Part shown: piece by piece, positions 1 to 13,341 of the stretch
How positions within the stretch are numbered: position 1 is the stretch's first letter
Layout of the letters: each line of letters starts with the position of its first letter
Assembly: GCA_963693365.1 (NCBI GenBank)
Contig: CAVNZM010000005.1
Span: 10,416,001-10,480,000, forward strand
Source: Amoebidium appalachense
Taxonomy: Eukaryota; Ichthyosporea
Direction: 5' to 3'
Length of the DNA: 64,000 nucleotides
Made by a program: the position numbers and the translations under genes
The notes under the pieces: generated by a model
What the model saw: the letters and a program-made list of their open reading frames with translations, nothing else
What the model was told of the DNA's origin: nothing
The model's database searches: none

Positions 1-546
1 ATTCTCCTTTACATACTGAAATAACCACAAATAATAACGAGCTTGTTATCATAGCAAGCTTTTGATTGCGGTAAATAAAATCAATCACCTATCGTTTGAG
101 AAGATCTTTTGCATCGCTCGAGGGGGGTAAGGAAATCCTAAGTGATGCGCTTCAAATGTTTGATTCGCAGCTAAGGACCGGGATTTTGGTGCTTGCTTGC
201 TCCTTTTTGTAAGGAGCTGGGTAAATCTCCTGTTAACAATTAGTTTTCTTTCATCATCGAGTCAACCTCGCAGTTGTATTATACCTATGCGGCCATTTAT
301 GGACCTCACGGGGCCAACATTGGAGAGGGTAGTGATGTGCAGTAGATCCGCACGAGAACTGTAAAGCCGCTAACAAGGTGCACAATCCAAAACTTTAGAT
401 CCTGAACTTTGGTTGAAGATTGTTGACGTAGCCCATAAAACCTGCTATACCAGGTGTAGAAAAACTACTTCAGTGGGGACAGGTGGAGTAGCCTCCGTTT
501 CTTTGCAGCGGGAGAACGTTGCATCGGGCAACAAGATCTAAGCAAG
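1..546. other. Upstream flank of the NDR kinase gene
   Basis: No coding exon, RNA gene or clear TATA box is recognised. The stretch is ordinary mixed-composition DNA without the homopolymers that fill the introns further right, so it probably holds the kinase promoter and 5' UTR. The last bases before the ATG at 547 read AGCAAG, an acceptable start context with a purine at -3. Confidence 0.4.
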
Positions 547-1516
547 ATGGCCGAAAAACCAGATAAGGGCCCTGACAAGAAGGAGGCAAAGGTGATACGA
601 AAGCCATCTGCACAGGAGAGAAGCATAGCGACTGAAATTTGTAAGTATAGTGTGAGCAGACACCATATTCTTCGGCAGTCATGTTTTGATCTCCCCCCCC
701 CCCCCCCCCCCCCCTCCCCCTCTGCCCCTTCGTCCCCTCCCCTTCTGGATCTTCCCCAGCTCTCTCTCACCCGCTTCTCATTTCCCATGTTATCTAAGAT
801 TCGTGCATTGAAGCACATATTATACATATCAGTCTTCTCCATGATAAAAGCAAAGGTAAAGTACCCCTCGTGATATGTTAGTTCAAGCTCTTCTGACTCG
901 TCTCTCCATTATCTACCCCTTCCCCCTCCATCAGACTTCTATGACTACTATTGGGATCTATTGACCTACCTGGGCCAGCGCAAGAAGCGGCTTGAGATGT
1001 TTCAGGGATCCGTCAGAGAAAACAAGGTGGGTGTCATATTACCCGGACTCTTAGGGTCTGTTAGGCTCCTCTTCGCCTAAACTATCTTCTCCCATATCCC
1101 CCCACCTCCCCCCCACTCTCCAAACACGACACACACACACCTCCCCCCCTTCCCCCCCCCCCCCCCCCCCCCCCCCCTCCCCCCCCGCTCGAAGAATCCT
1201 TCTGTATTAAAGGAGAATGGCTTCTTGCTCTTCTTATATGGACTGGGTAGCATCGTTGTTGTATACAAGCACGTGAATCTCTTATTTTTATCATCGTGAG
1301 AAGCCTAGTAATCATCCATATGTCCGTGCATCTTGCTTGGTTCTTTTCCTCCCTGCACGCAGTCAGTTGTGCGCAAGGAAAAGTTTTAGACGGGTCCAGA
1401 GGGATGGCGGATAGCGTTCTTACAACAGAAAACACGCTTGAGTGTTTGTGAGGAGGTGTGCGTGCCGCCTTTTTCAGCAGTGTTTAAGTGCGCACACATG
1501 GCAATGTCCAACAAAC

Positions 1517-1547
<31 letters not shown>

Positions 1548-1557
1548 GACACACACA

Positions 1558-1590
<33 letters not shown>

Positions 1591-1654
1591 CCATACGCAC
1601 GCACACGACTCACGTGCATGCACACACGCAAGCACATTAACACACGTGTTACTT

Positions 1655-1695
<41 letters not shown>

Positions 1696-4276
1696 CGCTT
1701 CACAGACACAGACACACACACACACACACACACACAAACCAAGGCCCACACACTTAAACGGACGTACATATACATGCGCAAGCACGCGAACATAGGGTAA
1801 AAAGAAACAAAAACATGAGCACCACACACACACACATATACAAAAGTTATCCAAGGAGTGCTTGCTTATTCGGTAGCACTTTTACTCGGTCAAGGTTTGA
1901 ATTAATGTAATGCTTCCACACACTCCCGTCCAACCTTCCCCCCTCCCCCCCCCCCCCCCCCCCCCCACCACCACTACCAAAGAAAAACCCCATCTTCACA
2001 CATTCTAATCCCCCCCTCTTGGACCCACCCATCCGTTCTAGAAACCCCTTTCCACTAAAGCGAAAATGTGGCAAAGCTACAACCGATGGAGCAGAGTGTA
2101 TGTATTTGTGTGCACGGCATTTTTTTTCTTTGAGCGGGGAGGGGGGGGGGGGGGGGGGGTGGAGGGGGGCAGCAGAGGCATCAGCAGTATATGCTGAAAG
2201 AGTGTGGGCATGTCTGTTTGTTTTGTTTTTTTCTGCGGGGGAGGGAGGGGGAGGGTTTGGGGGGTTGGGGGAGGGGGGAGGGGGAGGGGAAGTGACTGCA
2301 AGAAGGAGAACACCGTATAAAAGGGGCATGTTTACAAACGCTTTTTTTGGCACAGTGGACGAAGGAGGAGGAAGAGAAGGAATGGAAAAAGTACTGCACA
2401 AAGGAGAGCGCGTACCTGCGCAAGAGGCGCACACGCCTGAGATTTGCAGAGTTCCAGGTGCTTGCACAGGTAAGAAATGCTTGTTTGTACTGTTTGCACT
2501 GCCACGGCTATTTCGCAAAATTTTTACCTGTTTATCTAATGGTGTTGTGGTACTTATGGTGTCCTATGGAAGAGGGGGGTGGCGCGGGGAGAGGAGGATG
2601 GGGGGGGGGGGGGGGGGGGGAGAAGGGAAAGGGAGGGGAGGAAGGAGAAGGCTGCTCTATTTGGAGGGGGGTTTTATTTTTTTTATTATTTTTTTGGAAG
2701 GAGGGGGGGGGGGGGAGGGGGGCTGGATCGAATATATATGAGATAATATCAAGCCACTCAAGCTTTAAAAAAGAGCCGAGATTACGATGAAATGCTCGTG
2801 CACGTTAGATTTGACAGCTAGTTACCCCTTTGTGCAATGAGCAGCAGAAATTGTGCAGTGGTTTTCTCCGACCCGATTAGTGGGGTGTGTGATTGGTCTT
2901 AGTGGCAGAGGGGTAGAGTTACTGACTTTGTTTTTGGGTTCGCACAGATTGGCAAAGGTGGCTACGGTGAGGTAAGGCCCCCCCCGCCCCCAAAATCTGC
3001 ATTGTGTTCCCCGTGATGAATATGTACTTCGTTCCCTGTAACACATTTTCAACCAACCCATCCCCTCCCCCCTCCCCTCTTCCCCCTCTCTTCCCCTTTC
3101 TCTTCCCCTATGCTTCCAAGTGCAAGGAAAGAGATGTTACACACATTGCCTCCTTCTGCGCGAAGGGAGGGGGCGGGGGGGGGGGCGGGGGAGATCGTTC
3201 CTTCATCAGCTGCTCAAGTGTGTGGGGGGGAGGGGGGTAGTAGATGAGCTTTCTCCTGCAGGGTCTTGTTGTCCTTCGACCTGTTTCTCCTTTTGTGGTG
3301 GTGCCGTGCTTGTGTGCTGCTGGTGGTGGTGGTGGGAATAAGGCCGGGGAACGGTAGGTCTGCGTGCGGAAGGGAAACCGGTGGTGATTGTATATGGTGT
3401 AGTAGTGGTGGTGGGCGTCTGGCGCCCCGCGGGCGGGGGGGGGGGGGGGGGGGGTTGGCGGCGGACGGGTGAGAGGTGGGGTTAGGTGTATCTGTGTGTG
3501 TGTGTGCGTGTGTGTGTGTGTATGAGTGAAGGAGTTGGGAGGGGAGGGGAGGGCAGGGGGCAACTTTACAGGTAGAATGTATAGTGACTGACCAGTAATG
3601 GGTGGTGCAGGTTTTCTTGGCGCAGAAAAAAGACACAAAGGAGGTGTGCGCGTTGAAGAGGATGAAGAAAAAGTCCCTGATGGTGCAGGACGAGGTGCGT
3701 TTTTTTTTTGTTTTTTTTTGTGTGTGTGTGTGTGTGTTGGGGGGGGGGGGGGGGGGGGGGGGGGGATGGGGAAGGGGGGAGGAGGGGAGGGGGGGGATTC
3801 TTTGCATGAAGTGGGCTCTACGTGTCAAAAGGGCTACCTTAACGGAGACATGGAGCATGGAGTATGTGTCAGGCCCTAATGGGCCAACCGGGACCTGAAA
3901 TGAGATGGGAGAAGGGGAAAGGAGAGAGGGGAAGGAGGGAGGGGAATAGATGTGGTGAGATGGGACTGGGGTGGGGCGGGGGGGTAGGGAGGGGGGGGGG
4001 GGGGGGAGGGGGGGGGATAGAACTTTGTGGAATGGAGAAGGAGTGGAAAAAGATATGGTGAGATGGGGGAGGAGGGTAACGACATGGTGGGATAGGTAGT
4101 AACATGACCCTGGGGCCGGGGGGGGAGGAGGGGGGGAGGGGGGGAGGGGGGATTGAGCAATCGGCTAGGGAGGGAGAGAGGCAAAGAAAAGGGAAGGAGA
4201 AGAGAGAGCTAGTGTGAGGGGGAGGGGTGGGAGCGGGGGGCAAGAAAGAAAGAGACCCAGAGAAAGGGAGAGAGCA

Positions 4277-4308
<32 letters not shown>

Positions 4309-4490
4309 TGAGTGAGCGAGCGAGAGAGAAAGAGAGAGAGAGATAGAGAGAGAGGGAGGGAGGGAGGGAGGGAGGGAGGGAGGGAGGGAGGGAGGGAGGG
4401 AGGAAGAGAGAACCTCGGAGAGCCGAATTGAGAAATGGGACCGTGTGGATGTCTGTGCGCGTGGGTGTAGCTGTGTGTGTGTGTGTACGT

Positions 4491-4545
<55 letters not shown>

Positions 4546-5469
4546 CGTGCGTACGCTTGTGGGTGTGGCTTTTTTTTTGGGTGGGGGGGTTGGAGGGGGG
4601 GTTGGTCACTAAAGAGGGGGGTGGCGTGTGTTTCACAGGTGTACCACATCCGCAACGAGCGAAACGTGCTCACAGCAACAGACTCTGCCTGGCTGGTCAG
4701 GTTGCTCTACTCCTTCCAGGACGATGTTTACGTCTATCTGGCAATGGTGAGGGTCACGGAATACTTTTGTAGTTCCTGTGTGTTTTTATTGTGCCTGTTG
4801 TGTTTTGTTCTTGGTGCTTTTTGGTGGTGTGTCAGTTGTCAGTGTCTTTGATTTAAATGGTTGTTACCCTCATATTGCTTCCATCACCTACGGTAACTCT
4901 AACCCGCGGCCCTTTCCACTGCTTGTGCCTGTGACGTCTGTTCGCTCCTATGATTGTAACACCCACACAACCAGCAACCATACACCCAGACTACCACACA
5001 TGCACATATCCGTGCGCACACACGCTCACGCACACACACACACACACACACACACGTACACGTACACGTACACACACACACACACACACGTACACGTACA
5101 CGTACACGTACACAAGCACTCGTGCACACACAAGCGCACACATGCACACACTCAAATCATCCCATTCACCCACCTACTCATAACATAGTGTAGGCCATAC
5201 ACCTGAACACACACACGTACCACCAAAAAACCACAAGAAAATTTTCTCATTTTTTTCTTACATACACTGTCCTTTTCCTGCAATTGCCGATATTTGCACG
5301 AGCTAACGTTATGTTTTCAGGAATATGTTCCTGGAGGCGACCTGCGGACACTACTAAACGGCAGTGGTATCCCCCCCCCCCCCCCCCCCCCCCCCCCCTT
5401 GCGGCTGTTGTTTTGCTTGTCATTTGTTGTTCTGGTTGATTACATGTAATCTTCGCTTATTTACGTGCG

Positions 5470-5500
<31 letters not shown>

Positions 5501-7221
5501 TGTGCGGGGTTGCACACACCGGTATCTACTTTTCTTCCTGCTGTTTTTCTCTCCACACACTTCGTCTGTCCACTTCTGCATTTTACACATTGCATTACGC
5601 GCACGCATGCACACACCGCTCTGTTGGCGACAGCTCCCTTGGAACCCATGCGGCATGTTACCCGCCGATGTAACATAACTCGGACTATCGGTTTGGCTTT
5701 TTTCAAGCCCAAAGCAATGGGTGATACCATGTTTCCGGCTGACATCCGGGGGCATAGCTTTCCGTCCGAAGACGTTAAAGTTCTGCCCTAGTCAGCGTGT
5801 TACTACCCTGCGGCGTGGGTCAAATCTCATATTTTCCCCTCTGATTTCGAATTCTGCGGCCTACGGGACTTAATTCTTTTCAGCTGGTGTAGTATGTTAG
5901 CCAGGGAAGTATCGACTTAGGTAGGGACGGGGGAGCTTCCCAGAAGCCCCGTCTCCTGAGTTCCTATCTATATTTTTCTTGCTTCTGCTTACTGCTGCAA
6001 TTTTAACCCCAGGCCTTTCCCACTGCCCTTGCCTGCATAAGTAACCCTGCTCGTCTCTGATCAAGACGGGTGACCTACCCATGTTCAAGTGAACAGTATC
6101 TGAGTTAGGTTTCGTTAACGAGGTGAATAGGTCGAAACTCGGGTACTGTGGATGACGTGGGGCCCCCCTGAGGATGGGCTCTGTCATTATGCATATTCTT
6201 TATGTATGGTTTGCATTCTGCATCGTGTTATCCGTTGTTCTTGTGTACTTCGTACTTTATGACGCATTCAACCCCCCCCCCCCCCCCCCCCCCCTCCCTC
6301 TTCACTCACCCCCATCCCTCTGCCCCGCTCCCACCCCCTCTTCCTCCGGGGGGAGGTATGATAGGAAAATTACAGTGGACTTAGAGCTGTGTTGTGCATT
6401 TTAGCTTTAGTTGTTTCCTATCCTCCATGTCACTGATGCTGTGTGCCTGTGTTTTCAGGTGTGCTTCACGAACACCATGCACGGTTCTACATGATGGAGA
6501 TGGTTATGTGTGTGGCTGCACTCCACCGACTGGGCTTTATCCACAGGTAAACCCCCTCACTCTTCCAGTTATCTGAACAAAACAATATCTATTCCCCCCC
6601 ACTCTAACCTGTTCCTTTGGTGGGCTCTTTTCTGCAAAATCTGCGATGTGTTGTCCGTCATGAATGTGTACTTTGTACTCGGTAACCCCCTTCTCTCCCC
6701 CCCTTCCCCCCCCCCTGTCTCTCTCTCTCTCCCCCCCCCCTCCCACTCTCTCTCTCTCTCTCTCTCGCCCCCCTCCCCCCCCCCCCCCCCCCAACATCTC
6801 CCCTCCGCCCCACTCTCTCTTCCCTCTTCTTCCTCCATGGACGTACGTCAGACCTTAATCTGCCGCCATCTTATTCATATATTTGGTTTTTATTATTTGT
6901 TTGGACCACAGCATATATAGCAACCCTTGCCACATGAATTTTTTTCGGTAATAATTGCGCTGGTGCTACCTCTATACTGACCGACAAACCAAATTGCAGA
7001 GATTTGAAGCCTGAAAACTTTCTAATCGACGAAAAGGGCCATATGAAGTTGACCGACTTTGGGCTTGCAAAAGGAAACGTGAGCACTGAATACCGCGACA
7101 AAATGAAGAAAAAGGTACGGAATTTGGATGATTTATCTTTATTGAGGGGACGAGTGGGGGTAGGAGGGCAGATGGGGTTTCTCTTTCTCTCTGTGCGTGT
7201 CTGTGTGCTTCTGTTTGGGTT

Positions 7222-7252
<31 letters not shown>

Positions 7253-8586
7253 GCGTGTGCGTGTGCGTGTGCGTGTGCGTGTGCGTGTGCGTGTGCGTGT
7301 GCGTGTGCGTGTGCATGTGTGTCACCCATCCGTGTGTGCCTGTGTGTGTGTATGCCTCCGCGCCTGTGTGTGTGTGTGCCTGCGCGCCTGTGTGTGTGTG
7401 TGTGTGTCTGTGTGTGTAACCGTGTGTAACCGTGTGTAACTTTGCTTTTTCCTCCTTTTTTCCATAAGATGGCTCGGCTTACAATGCATATTCTTTGTAT
7501 CCGCCCTTTAAAAATTTGTTGTGCTGTCAGTCGTGGATGTGTTCCCCGTATTCTGTAACACACTAATCCCACCCCCACCCCCCAGCCCCCAGCCCCTCTC
7601 CTCTCCCCACCCTCCCCACCCCTTCTTGCAGCCCTCTCCCCTTCCATTCTACCCCCCCCCCCCCCCCCCCTTCCCCCCGTCCCCCCCGCCTGCCCTGGGG
7701 TCGAAGCACGGGCACTGTGGATGGTGAAAACCCCTCCTGCGGATGGCCTCTGCTTATTGTGCATCCTCTCTATGTTGGAATGCACTCGGCATTATGTTGT
7801 CCGTTACGGATGTGTACTGCGTACTCAAAACATATCCTCCCCCCTCCCCTCCCCCTCCTCCCCCCCCTCCTCAGCTTGAAAACATCAAGGACAAGAAGCT
7901 CGTGCGCTACTCATCGATCGAAAAGAGGAACATGTACCAGACCATACGCACAGAGGACAGGACACGGGTATGTGTCTATGTGGTTGCTTTCTTCCCCCCT
8001 CGCTTTTCATTTTTCTACACGCGATTTTATTTTATGCACACACGGTGTGGGGGGGGGGGGGAGGGGGGAGAGGGGGGGGGGAGGGGAGGGTGTAGAGGGA
8101 GGGAGAGGGGGAGAGAGAGGGAGAGGGAGAGGGAGGGAGGGAGGGAGGGAGGCGAGAAAGAGATAGAGTGAGAGAGATAGAAGAGCGAAAAGAAGCACAC
8201 AAAGACAGATGTCATTAGGCTTGTTAGGACACGGGTGAATAGGTCAGTTATTTCTTCTTTCCCCTCTCTCTATATTAAACCACAAAACATAGAAAGAGAG
8301 ATATCTACCCAAAAAAAATATCAGATGAATTCTTGGGTCTTGGAGCCTGAACGTGTGATGCTCTAAGGCACCCTCTTCACAACCTAGCATGTTTTCCTTT
8401 CCTTTTTCAGTCGATTTTTTTCATGCGCTTAGATCGATTTTAACAACACGATGTTGGGTTTCCAACAGGCATTTTCTCTTGTTGGGTCACCTGACTACAT
8501 GGCCCCAGAAATGCTTATGAATGAGGTGAGTTCACACCGTTTTTTATTGCCCTCCTGCTTTGAAATTTCGGTCGCTCTGATGAATC

Positions 8587-8620
<34 letters not shown>

Positions 8621-8867
8621 TTCCCAAAGCGGAGGAAAGGTTTTGGTTGCATAGGCGTTGTGTCTTCATTTTTTACATACTTGCATGGCGCTTTCCGTCA
8701 TGCGTTTGTAAGTGTGACACACTTACCTCCCCCATCCTTTCCCCAGCCCCTTCTCCCACTCACCCACCCACCCACGCCCCGCACGGCCATGCTTGCACAC
8801 TGTCACATACATGCAGGCAAACACTCACCGCACTGGTTCACACACACCTGCACACACACGTACCGAC

Positions 8868-8922
<55 letters not shown>

Positions 8923-9061
8923 GTAGCATGTGCTGACTTTGGGGTACACAGGGATACGATTTGCTTGTTGACTATTGGTCAATCGGTTGCATATTCTTCG
9001 AATTCCTTGCCGGTAACACCCCCCCCTCCTCCCCCCACCCACCACCCTCGCCCCCTTCACT

Positions 9062-9111
<50 letters not shown>

Positions 9112-10575
9112 TGCTCAGGTCATGTTGGTGGTCGTATGCACGGAATTGAATATTTCATCGGCTGTTTTGTCACTGTCCGCGAGTTATCCCATACCCCCGC
9201 ACTTGTGGGCCTGTATGTGTGTTGGTGGTGATGGGGACGGGGGACGGGGGGGGGAGGGGGGCGCAGGACGGAGGGTATATGCTGGTGAGTGTGGTGGTTT
9301 GAGAGAATCGGAGGGTGGAGGGGAAGGGGGAGGGGGGTTAAGGGGAGGGGGAGGGGCGATGGAGGTGTGGGTGTTTGTGTGTGTGGGGGGGGGGGGGCAG
9401 AGGGGGGGGGGGAAGGGGGTGACGTGGGGCTGGGATAGCATTCAATCGAAATGGGGGAGATTTGAATCCATTAGGTTGTGGTTGTGCAAACCCAATAGCA
9501 CCCTGTTACGTTTTTCAGCCTGTGTGCGGATATTTCCCCCCACTGACTTTATTATTCCTATTCACAGCATTCCCACCGTTTGGTGCCCCTACTATCGATG
9601 AGATCTGGGTCAACGTATACCACTGGCAAGAGGTACATGTTGCACCCCCCTCCCCCCCTCCTCCCCCCCCCTCTCCCCGCCATCAACACCAGCTCCTCCC
9701 CACTCGTCACTTGTTGCACGCTTTCCCCATGCTTTTCTTCGTGGAAAACCTTGTCTATTCACAAGGTCACAAGGTTTTTCTCGGTATTTCAAGTCCCCCT
9801 ACCCACCGCAAAAGAAACAAAAAGAAAGAAAGAAATTAAGAAAATGTGTGCGTGTGCACACACGCACACACACACGCAGGCACACACACAGGCACGCAGG
9901 GACACATCCATGAACTGAATGAAAGAAAAGAAGAGAGGTGGTGGGGGAGGGGGGGGGAGGGGGGGGGGGGGAGGGGGGGGGAAGAACGATGCACTACACA
10001 TTTTCGATTCCTAAGGGTTCTTGCACGGGCTTTGTAACCATATCAATTTGCCCCACCGCTTCTTCTTGCATTAGGTATGCCCTATTGGGTTATGATGGGC
10101 AATCGGCAAGAGGTTGAAGATTTTAAATTTTAACCCATATTTCTTTACTTATAAATAAATTTGCTCTGTGCAGGTTTTGGAACGACCAACGTACAGCGGC
10201 GGCGATTCAGAATTCAACATGTCAAACGATGCGTGGGACTTGATACAAAAGTACTCCTTGCTCGATCGATTTCTTTGTTTCTGATGGCGATATTATATCC
10301 CTCTGCCTTCGTTTTGTTGGGAATTACCTTTGTTTGAGTTGCATGTTGTTGTTGTTATGGACAAAACCGAATCTAAGATAAATCGGCAGAGTTATTGAGA
10401 AAGCAGGGGGGAAAGGGTGAGTGGGTGGGTGAGTGAGGGTAGGGTGGGCGTGGGCATGGGGGGGGGTGGGTGGGGTGGGGTGGGGGGGGGGGGGGGGGGG
10501 GGGGCTGGACGGGGTAGAGGGTTGTGTTCGAGGGAAAAGGATAGGTGGGATGTTGAGCTGAGGAAGGGGTGGCCT

Positions 10576-10636
<61 letters not shown>

Positions 10637-11028
10637 TTGTGGTGGTGGTGGTGGTGTTTGGCGTAAGGGGGAGTACAAGTAGGGGCTATGGATAATGTGT
10701 TGACTGAGAGGGTGGTGTGGGTTCACAGACTCATTGCAGACAAGACAAAGCGCTGGCACAGTCCGTCCCAGATCCAACAACACCCCTGGATCAAGGGCGC
10801 TGATTGGTCAAAAGTCAGAGAGATGGTATAGCCCTCTCCCCCACTCCCACCCCCTGCCCCCCTTTACACCCCTCCCCGCCTAATCCCCCCCCCTGGTGAC
10901 TTGGGCCCCTGTTGAGGATGGGCTTTGCTTTGTGATGCATGCTAGCAGTGTGTGCTCTGCAATCTGCATTGTGTTGTCGGCTATGAACGTGTGTGTATGT
11001 GTGTGTGTGTGTGCGCGCGCGTGTGTGC

Positions 11029-11085
<57 letters not shown>

Positions 11086-11949
11086 ATCATAAGGTGGTGG
11101 TGGTGGTTGCAGTGTGTGTGTGTGTGTGTGCGCGCGTGCGCTCGTCCGCGTGTGTACCCTATGTGTGTGTTTGTCTGTGCACGTGCGCGCGTGCCCACGT
11201 GTCCACATTCACTGCTGACACGTACACCCACGTCAGGCGCCACCGTTTGTGCCCGATCTGAGTGGGGAGCTGGATACGCACTATTTTGATGACTTCAGCA
11301 ACCCCGATGACATGGCAAAATACGACACCATGCTAAATGTATGCATCCCCCCCCCCCCCCCTCCCCTCCCCCCTCGCTACCTTCCCCCCCACCCCGCACC
11401 ACCAACGTTACCACCGCACACACACACACGCTCACTCACTCAGACACCACCACCATCATACATATGCACACACACGCCCCACCAACACCACCACCACCAT
11501 ATGCATGCACGTGCACGCACGCACGCGCGCGCATACACACGCACACACACACACTTACACACTCACACTCACACTCACACTCGCCGTCACGACCACACTC
11601 ACACTCACACTCACAATCACTCACTCTCCACCACCATCATACACTTGCGCACACCCACACACCCACACACCACCACCACCATACACGTGCACATGAGAGC
11701 AGGGGAACACTAGCACTCTGGCGCACAAGCGTGCACGGCATCTGGACACACAAATGTGTGCACTTACGCTTGCACAAACAGATGCCGTTACTGAGTGACT
11801 GGAGGGACGCAATCACCCCTACTATACTCTTGATGATGTCCGTCGTGATTGTGTACTTCGTACTCTGAATCTTACTCTATCCCCCCCCCCCCCCCCCCCC
11901 CCCCCTTCACCACCACCACCACCACCACCACCACCCTACCCCAAACACA

Positions 11950-12028
<79 letters not shown>

Positions 12029-12083
12029 AAACACGCACACACACCTCTTCTTTTCCTTCCCTTCCCTCCCCCTCCCTCCCCCC

Positions 12084-12126
<43 letters not shown>

Positions 12127-12403
12127 CTCCCTCACCCACACCACCCCTTTTCTTTCATTAGGACGATACACGTGATGCACCGCAGGGCAAGGGGCATCAC
12201 AGCAACGATGCAGCAGGGGGCCGTAACCTGTGGGTGGGTTGGACCTACCGCAGTAGAGACAACAGGTTTGGCCACTTTGACCAGAACACACTCAAGTTGG
12301 CCCAAGAAGGCATGCCTCTTCCGGAACATGGTAGTGTTTTCAACCCCTTTCCCCCCTTCTCTCCTCCTCCCCCCCCCCCTTTCCCCCCTTCCTCATCCCC
12401 CTG

Positions 12404-12487
<84 letters not shown>

Positions 12488-12592
12488 ACACACAGCCCCT
12501 CCCCCTCCCCCCCTCCGCCCTCCGCCCCCACACATACACGAACGCACGCACGCACACACACACACACACACACACAGACACACATACACACA

Positions 12593-12649
<57 letters not shown>

Positions 12650-13310
12650 CCACCCCACACCCACCACCACCACCACCAGCAGCACTTTTTTCCTTTTGTG
12701 TACTTCCGCGGTGTTTCTGATGTATGCATACGTGAAGTGTTTGCTGTTTGCATGCATGTGTCCTGCAACGTGTTAACGTTGCTCGTCGTGTAGTTATTTG
12801 TACCGATCGCACACATTTGTTCCGCATTCTAAATTTTCCCCCCTCCCCCCTCCCCCCCCTTTTCCCTTTCTTTTTTCCCCTTGCGTGGCCGTGATAGGCT
12901 CTGCTCAAGGGGATATGGTTTTGACCCGAGTCAAGTTGATTTTCAGCCCGGGTACTTTTTACTTTCCGTACTCGCAACCCCCCCCCCCCCCACCCCCTCC
13001 TCCCTCCTCCCCTCCCCCATGGCTTTCCGTCCCTCTCCCACCCTTACCCCCCCTGGAGGGGGATCCTTAGTGACCGACTTGCCCCCTTCATCACATAGTG
13101 TTTCCCTCCTTTCAACCCCACTCAGCGATATGTCTCTATTCCCCACCTACTATCCCTGATTTGCATTGGGGACGTGCGCTTGGGATTGAGCTCGGTGATG
13201 TAGTAAAAGGAGGTGGGGGGAGGGGAGAAGAGGGGGGGGGGGGGGGGGTTCTGTTCTTCTGTTTCTACGCCTTTTTCTTTCTGTTTTTTATTTATTTATT
13301 TTTTTTATTC

Positions 13311-13341
<31 letters not shown>

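Noticed and set aside
1386-1854. Long Cys/Val- and His/Thr-rich open frames on both strands (also at 12.2-12.8, 15.2-16.1, 25.1-26.4, 27.2-27.9, 29.5-30.9 kb)
   Set aside because: They translate CA/GT microsatellites, which lack stops in most frames. There is no motif or splice support and the same stretch is open on both strands.
3869-4673. Ser/Pro-rich minus-strand protein in kinase intron 5
   Set aside because: Produced by GA and GAGG repeats; it overlaps a well-supported intron of the plus-strand kinase.
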